Source: Opitutaceae bacterium (lineage in GTDB: Bacteria; Verrucomicrobiota; Verrucomicrobiia; Opitutales; Opitutaceae). From it: DNA of 64,000 nt. Under the pieces are notes generated by a model. The model worked only from the letters and a program-made list of their open reading frames with translations, was not told where the DNA came from and searched no databases. Position 1 is the first letter of the stretch; each line of letters begins with the position of its first letter. Where the stretch lies: contig JADJTK010000018.1 of NCBI GenBank assembly GCA_016711225.1, positions 50,934 to 114,933 on the forward strand, in the 5' to 3' direction. Positions 60,094 through 64,000 of this stretch are shown here, piece after piece. A program made the position numbers and the translations under genes.

Positions 60094-62158
60094 TCAGAGA
60101 TCGCGGAAGAAACTGTCGGGACTGTCAGCGCCTTGGCCGCCTGACCGCCTGTCCGGCACCGGCCGACGACAGGGGAATGCTTGGCCGCGGGCAGACGGCT
60201 TGAGTGAAAGCGCGCACGGCCCGGGCGCCCAGAACCCGGATGCGCCGTGGCGAACGAAGAAGAAGCTCTTGCGGGCCATCGTCCGGAACATGCACCACCG
60301 CTTCGGCCGGAGCATGAGCGTGGGCGGCGGCAGCGGCTTTGGTGCGCGCTCAGTATGGAACCATCCTGCTGGGCTCCTCGACGGCCTCCGCTAAGCCGAG
60401 GATGGCCTGCGACTGCCAGCTCGGCCGAGGAACTGGCCGTCTCCTCCGCGCTGGCGGAGTTGGCTTGGGTGATCTGATCGATACGGGAAATCTCGCGTTG
60501 GTCGTCCTCGATGCCCTGGCCTCTGCTCACTTGGCAGCGTCGGCGATTTCCTGGATCATCGTATCGGTTTCCGCGGGCCCGCTGGGTGATCTCGTTGAAG
60601 TTGTTGCCACCCGCTCGCTCAGGCGGATGCCATGCTCGCTGCGCTGGTTGGAATTCTCGATCTTGGCGGCCGTCTCGCGGGCGGCGTCGGCGCTGCGGTG
60701 GGCGAGGCTGCGCACACTCCTCGCTTACTTTCACGGCGAAACCGGCCCCGGCTTCGCCGGCGCAGGCGGCCTCGACGGCGGCGTTGAGGGCTAGAATGTT
60801 CGTCTGAAAGGCGATCTCATCGATAGTCTTGATGATCTTGGTGATCTCGCCACCGGCCGATTTGATGGGTCCATGGCCTCCTTCCATGGCCTTCATGTCA
60901 TCAGACCGCATGGTCAGGCGGCCTTGCGCCCCTCGCCGGCCATCTGGCGGGCGCTCTCGGTGTGCTCGGCGGTGCCAGCCGGATCATGCTGCCCATCTCG
61001 ACGAGCACGGAACTGGTCTCCTCCAGCGAGGCGGCCTGCTGTAGCAGGAACCGTCGGCCATCGCACGGCTGGCGGTGCTCACCCGGCGAGAAGCGTCGGC
61101 GGTGCAGTCGCTGCCTTCGCCGGAGCACAGCCGCCACATGGGCGATCAGGACGGTGACACTACGGACAATGAAATGCCCGGCACCGATACCGAAAATGAT
61201 GCCCACCGGGCTCAGCCCCAGCACCAGCGTTTCGTTACGGCGTTGGGCCACAGTACTCACCTGCTGGATCTCCTGGCGCCGGCTGGCGAGGAGCTGGTTG
61301 ATCTTCCAGGATGCGTCCGCTGAAATCGGCGGCCAGGGCCTTCATCTCCTTTTTTTCGTAGAGCACGCGGCTGCAACCACGCCCTCGCTGACCTTGGCCC
61401 AGCCCCTGCAAAAGCAGAAGTGGATTCAGTGAGAGCGGCCTTGAGGCGCGTTGCGCCGCTCAGGATCAGCAAGAAGGTCGCATCGAACTGCTCCATCTCC
61501 TCGATCTCGCCATCAAGTGGCCTTGGCGCCCTCGGCGAGCGCGTGAGCGACTGGGTGGCGGAGGCCACCTGCGCCAGATCGGAGGTGAGCAGGAACTGGT
61601 TCACCCGCATCAGCCCCTCGAAAAGTTCTGGACACTCGACGCCCTTGAACCAGAGGCACTCATGTCGCCATATCGCGGGCCTTGACGAGCACAAGTTGCA
61701 GCGACTTCTGGATGGTATCCGCACTGGGCCGCATCGCGGCCTCAAACTGGTCGCGGCCGGTGCGCAAGGTGACAATTTCCCGGAACTGGTTCTCGAACTT
61801 ACCGAAGAGAGCTGCTGCGACTCGCCCAGCACCGTCTTGGCCTCGGCATCGATGGCCCGCTCATCGAGATTGCTAAAATGGGTACGCATCAGCGCGACTG
61901 CTCCGCGAAGGCCGCGGAGTCCTCCTTCGCCCCACTGACTTGGAGGCGCTCACCGAGCGAAGCAGCTTCCTTCGCTGGTGAGATCCAGGTCAATCGCCTT
62001 CGAGGGCCAGCTCAGCGCCCTCGGCGGTGGCCCGCATGCCCTGCCCGGCACGGCCAGGGGCGAAATAGGCGGTGGTAGCCACCAGGGTGAGCACCAGCAG
62101 AACCACGCCGAAAACCCGGCAGACATTCGCCGGCCGACAGTAAAATGGCACTTTTCAT
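60094..62158 (-). pseudogene. Methyl-accepting chemotaxis protein, frameshifted
   Basis: From ATG 62,158 a membrane helix (VVLLVLTLVATTAYFA) is readable after one shift, then a helical sensor region (QLSSVSS..., FEGLMRVNQFLLTSDLAQVA, FDATFLLILSGATRLKAAL), a second membrane segment near 61,200 (SPVGIIFGIGAGHFIV), and the signalling hairpin with IIKTIDEIAFQTNILALNAA and VEAA, then IDQITQANSASAEETASSSA. The tail ends in basic residues. About 690 codons in total; at least ten indels. It would sense a periplasmic ligand and signal to CheA. Confidence 0.82.
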
Positions 62159-62184
62159 GGGAGTAGGGAACGCTTTCCTGGAGA

Positions 62185-62539
62185 CTAGTTCGGAGGCTCA
62201 GCCGGATGACCACCTGCACGGCCACCGACTGTCCTTCCTTCTTCGCCGGTTGAAACTTCCATTTCAGCACCGCATCGATAGCCGGCTGTTCGAACTCCGG
62301 ACGGGTGCTCTTCCGAACCACCGGGTTCTGACCATTGCCCTTTTCGTCGACCAGAATCGACATGGTCACCCATGCCCGAAACACCTTCCGCTTTGGGGCC
62401 CGCGGGGTACTTCGGCGGCACCGTCTTGGACGGCATCGGAGGTTCATCGAACTTGCTTTCCTGAGACCCGTCCGGTACCGTAAGATATAAGGGCGGCACA
62501 GACCACTAAAGCCGCACGAAGGAGCGTAGGGGTATTCAT
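62185..62539 (-). pseudogene. TonB C-terminal-domain protein, frameshifted
   Basis: Starts MNTPTLLRAALVVCAALISY, a signal peptide. After a shift come PPMPSKTVPPKYPAGPKAEG and then TMSILVDEKGNGQNPVVRKS, PEFEQPAIDAVLKWKFQPAK and QSVAVQVVIRLSL. This is a stand-alone TonB-like domain of about 118 residues, with no proline-rich linker or membrane anchor, as in periplasmic energy-transducer homologues. At least two indels. Confidence 0.8.
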
Positions 62540-62758
62540 GAAGAGAGTAGAATGGGTTGAGGCGCAGGCAGTAGGGTCGCTTTGGGTGGTTCATCGTCGC
62601 TTTTCCGCCCAACTTGAGGGAAAATGCGCGTCTTGGGGATTTCATCACGCTCGGCGCCACCGGTTTGCGCCCCTTTCCCCGCCTGGCCCCGAGCTCCGAG
62701 AACAAAAGGCCGCCCGAGGGGCGGCACAGTGAGGACCGTAGCAGTCAGCCCTGTTGGA

Positions 62759-63121
62759 CTACTGGGCGGCGGTGAAACGCACGGGCAGGAACTGATGGCC
62801 ACAGCGACGGCCTGCCCGGCCTTCATCGCCAGTTTGAACTTCCACTGCGCCACGGCCGTGAGCGCCGGTTGTTCAAACTTTCGGATGGCTGCTCTTGGCG
62901 ATGGCCGTGCGGGTTACATTGCCGTTCTCGTCGACTATCAGCTTGTTGCTCACCATACCGGATACTCCGCCATCGCGCATGCTCTGCGCGGATAGACCGG
63001 GGCCGCCGTGCGGACCGGAGTGGGCGCTTCATCGAAGCGCTTTCGGCGCGCACAGCGGTCGAAGTCGCTGGAGCGCGACGGTGAGAAGGGCGAGATTAAG
63101 GAGAGGGGATTTCTTGTTCAT
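62759..63121 (-). pseudogene. Second TonB C-terminal-domain protein, frameshifted paralogue
   Basis: Starts MNKKSPLLNLALLTVALQ, signal-like. Then across shifts MVSNKLIVDENGNVTRTAIA, KSSHPKV..., AVAQWKFKLAMKAGQAVAVA and the end PVRFTAAQ followed by TAG at 62,759. It is laid out as the neighbouring TonB-like gene, suggesting tandem duplication. About 120 residues. The 220 bases separating the two genes hold no other feature. Confidence 0.75.
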
Positions 63122-63313
63122 TTGATTTTAGGCCCGGGCGGACTTCCGCTCCAGGTGGCGGGCCTATCGCGCCAGCCCCGCCGGCACTTAAGAGAAATCT
63201 TCATCCCCGATTCAGTATTGAGGGATCCACACCGGGCCTCCCAGGAGAATCCCCCAAGCTTCGCGGAATCAGCGCCGTCCTCTAAATCCCCTCTCAGCTT
63301 CGCCCAGCAGCCG
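63122..63313. other. Intergenic region; nothing recognised
   Basis: No frame with recognisable similarity is visible between the second TonB-like gene and the kdsB end. Sequence quality here is probably poor. Confidence 0.4.
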
Positions 63314-64000
63314 TTAGAATTTCTCGGCGTCCTCCAGAGGTATCCACGCCCACGCTCGGATCATAGGTCTAAGCCCCACCGCAATTGCCGCCCCGCTCTC
63401 CAACGCGCGCAGTTGTTCGAGCTTCTCGATCTGCTCGAGCCGGCCGGCGGGCAACCGGGTGAACCGCTCCAAGAAATCCGCGTGATAGGCGTAGAGACCG
63501 AGGTGCCCAGCAACGGGGTGCGTCGCGAGCGAGCGTCGTCGACCACCCCGGCCCGGTCGCAGGCAAACGGCATGGGCAGAGCGCGAGAAATGAAGTGCCC
63601 GTCCGATTCGCCCGTGTTAGCCCACCTGGTTTGGGTTCGCAGGAGTGCTCGGACGCTGAGAAGCGGGTGGCCAGCGTGGCCAACGGAGCCTCGCCGCGGA
63701 TCCAGGTCGGCGAGCGCCTGCAACTGCGCGCGGCTCACCGGGCTCGTCGGCCTGCCCGTTGATCACATGGCGGGCGCCCACCGCACGGTTGGCCTGGGCC
63801 AGCCGGTCGGTACCGCTCTGGTGCTGGAGGTCGGTTGCGATCGTGCATTAATGGCTCGGGTTCCAGCACTGCCGCCAACAGGGGATCGTCCACGGCGAAA
63901 TACAGCGGCAACTCGGGCATCTGTTCCGTGATTCGTTCCGCCACCCAGCGCAGCAACGGTTTGCCCCGGATGGGGTGCGGCAGTTGCGCGGAAAGCGCGT
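63314..64000 (-). pseudogene. kdsB: 3-deoxy-manno-octulosonate cytidylyltransferase, frameshifted and running off the window
   Basis: Across frames: RGKPLLRWVAERITEQMPEL, PLYFAVDDPLLAAVLE, a GTDRLAQANRAVGARHVIN-like stretch near 63,770, QADEP near 63,745, MSRAQLQALADLD, then FISRALPMPFACDR, HLGLYAYHADFLERFTRLP-like residues near 63,470 and LEQIEKLEQLRALE, ending GVDT...LEDAEKF with TAA at 63,314-63,316. These are the KdsB landmarks in order. The N-terminus lies just past the right edge. It activates KDO for lipopolysaccharide, so the organism is Gram-negative. At least seven indels. Confidence 0.85.

Noticed and set aside
53490..64000. Genuine clustered pseudogenisation
   Set aside because: Essential genes are affected as strongly as accessory ones and motif order is preserved, so sequence error is the simpler explanation.

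Overview
The window looks like a chromosomal segment of a high-GC Verrucomicrobium, most likely an Opitutaceae relative. The reasons are the long IspG with an internal insertion, methionine synthase split into two genes, short pyrimidine-rich and REP-like repeats between genes, and the overall gene mix. This placement is inference from family knowledge; no 16S gene is present.

Bases 1-25,666 form a genomic island that abuts an intact tRNA-Pro(CGG) gene at 25,808. Its left arm is a minus-strand type I restriction-modification operon, hsdM-hsdS-(cargo)-hsdR. The cargo is a MerR-like/HEPN-like protein, a DUF3644 protein, a DUF262/DUF4268 GmrSD-type protein, a GIY-YIG-like protein and two gene remnants. 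The middle (9.3-23.9 kb) is bracketed by two related short tyrosine recombinases, the left one broken. It carries a Pycsar-like three-gene operon (tandem-domain nucleotide cyclase, E2-like protein, PycTM-like membrane effector), several small cargo genes, a complete compact Wadjet operon (jetABCD), and a two-gene module ending in a membrane-anchored coiled-coil/DUF4041/T5orf172 protein. A full-length integrase next to the tRNA closes the island.

Bases 26-45 kb are core metabolism built around cobalamin. A cobalamin riboswitch precedes btuB-btuF-btuC-btuD-cobO-cobQ-yjjP-yjjB on the minus strand. On the plus strand lie a GH3 beta-glucosidase, the N-terminal third of methionine synthase, cbiZ, cbiB, the remaining two thirds of methionine synthase, and a methyltransferase. 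Uptake (Btu), remodelling of foreign corrinoids (CbiZ, CbiB, CobQ, CobO) and the B12-dependent consumer (MetH) therefore sit together, which suggests a salvaging lifestyle rather than de novo corrin synthesis.

Bases 45-53 kb hold a CPBP protease, a GNAT acetyltransferase, ispG, dnaA with a likely origin or promoter region, a dnaA-linked conserved gene with one frameshift, and methylmalonyl-CoA epimerase.

From about 53.49 kb to the end every gene is broken by many small indels: M16 peptidase, DNA/RNA endonuclease, pRiA4b ORF-3-like protein, KamA-type aminomutase, carA, a chemotaxis receptor, two TonB-domain proteins and kdsB. Because housekeeping genes such as carA and kdsB are equally affected, I read this as poor sequence quality rather than real gene decay.
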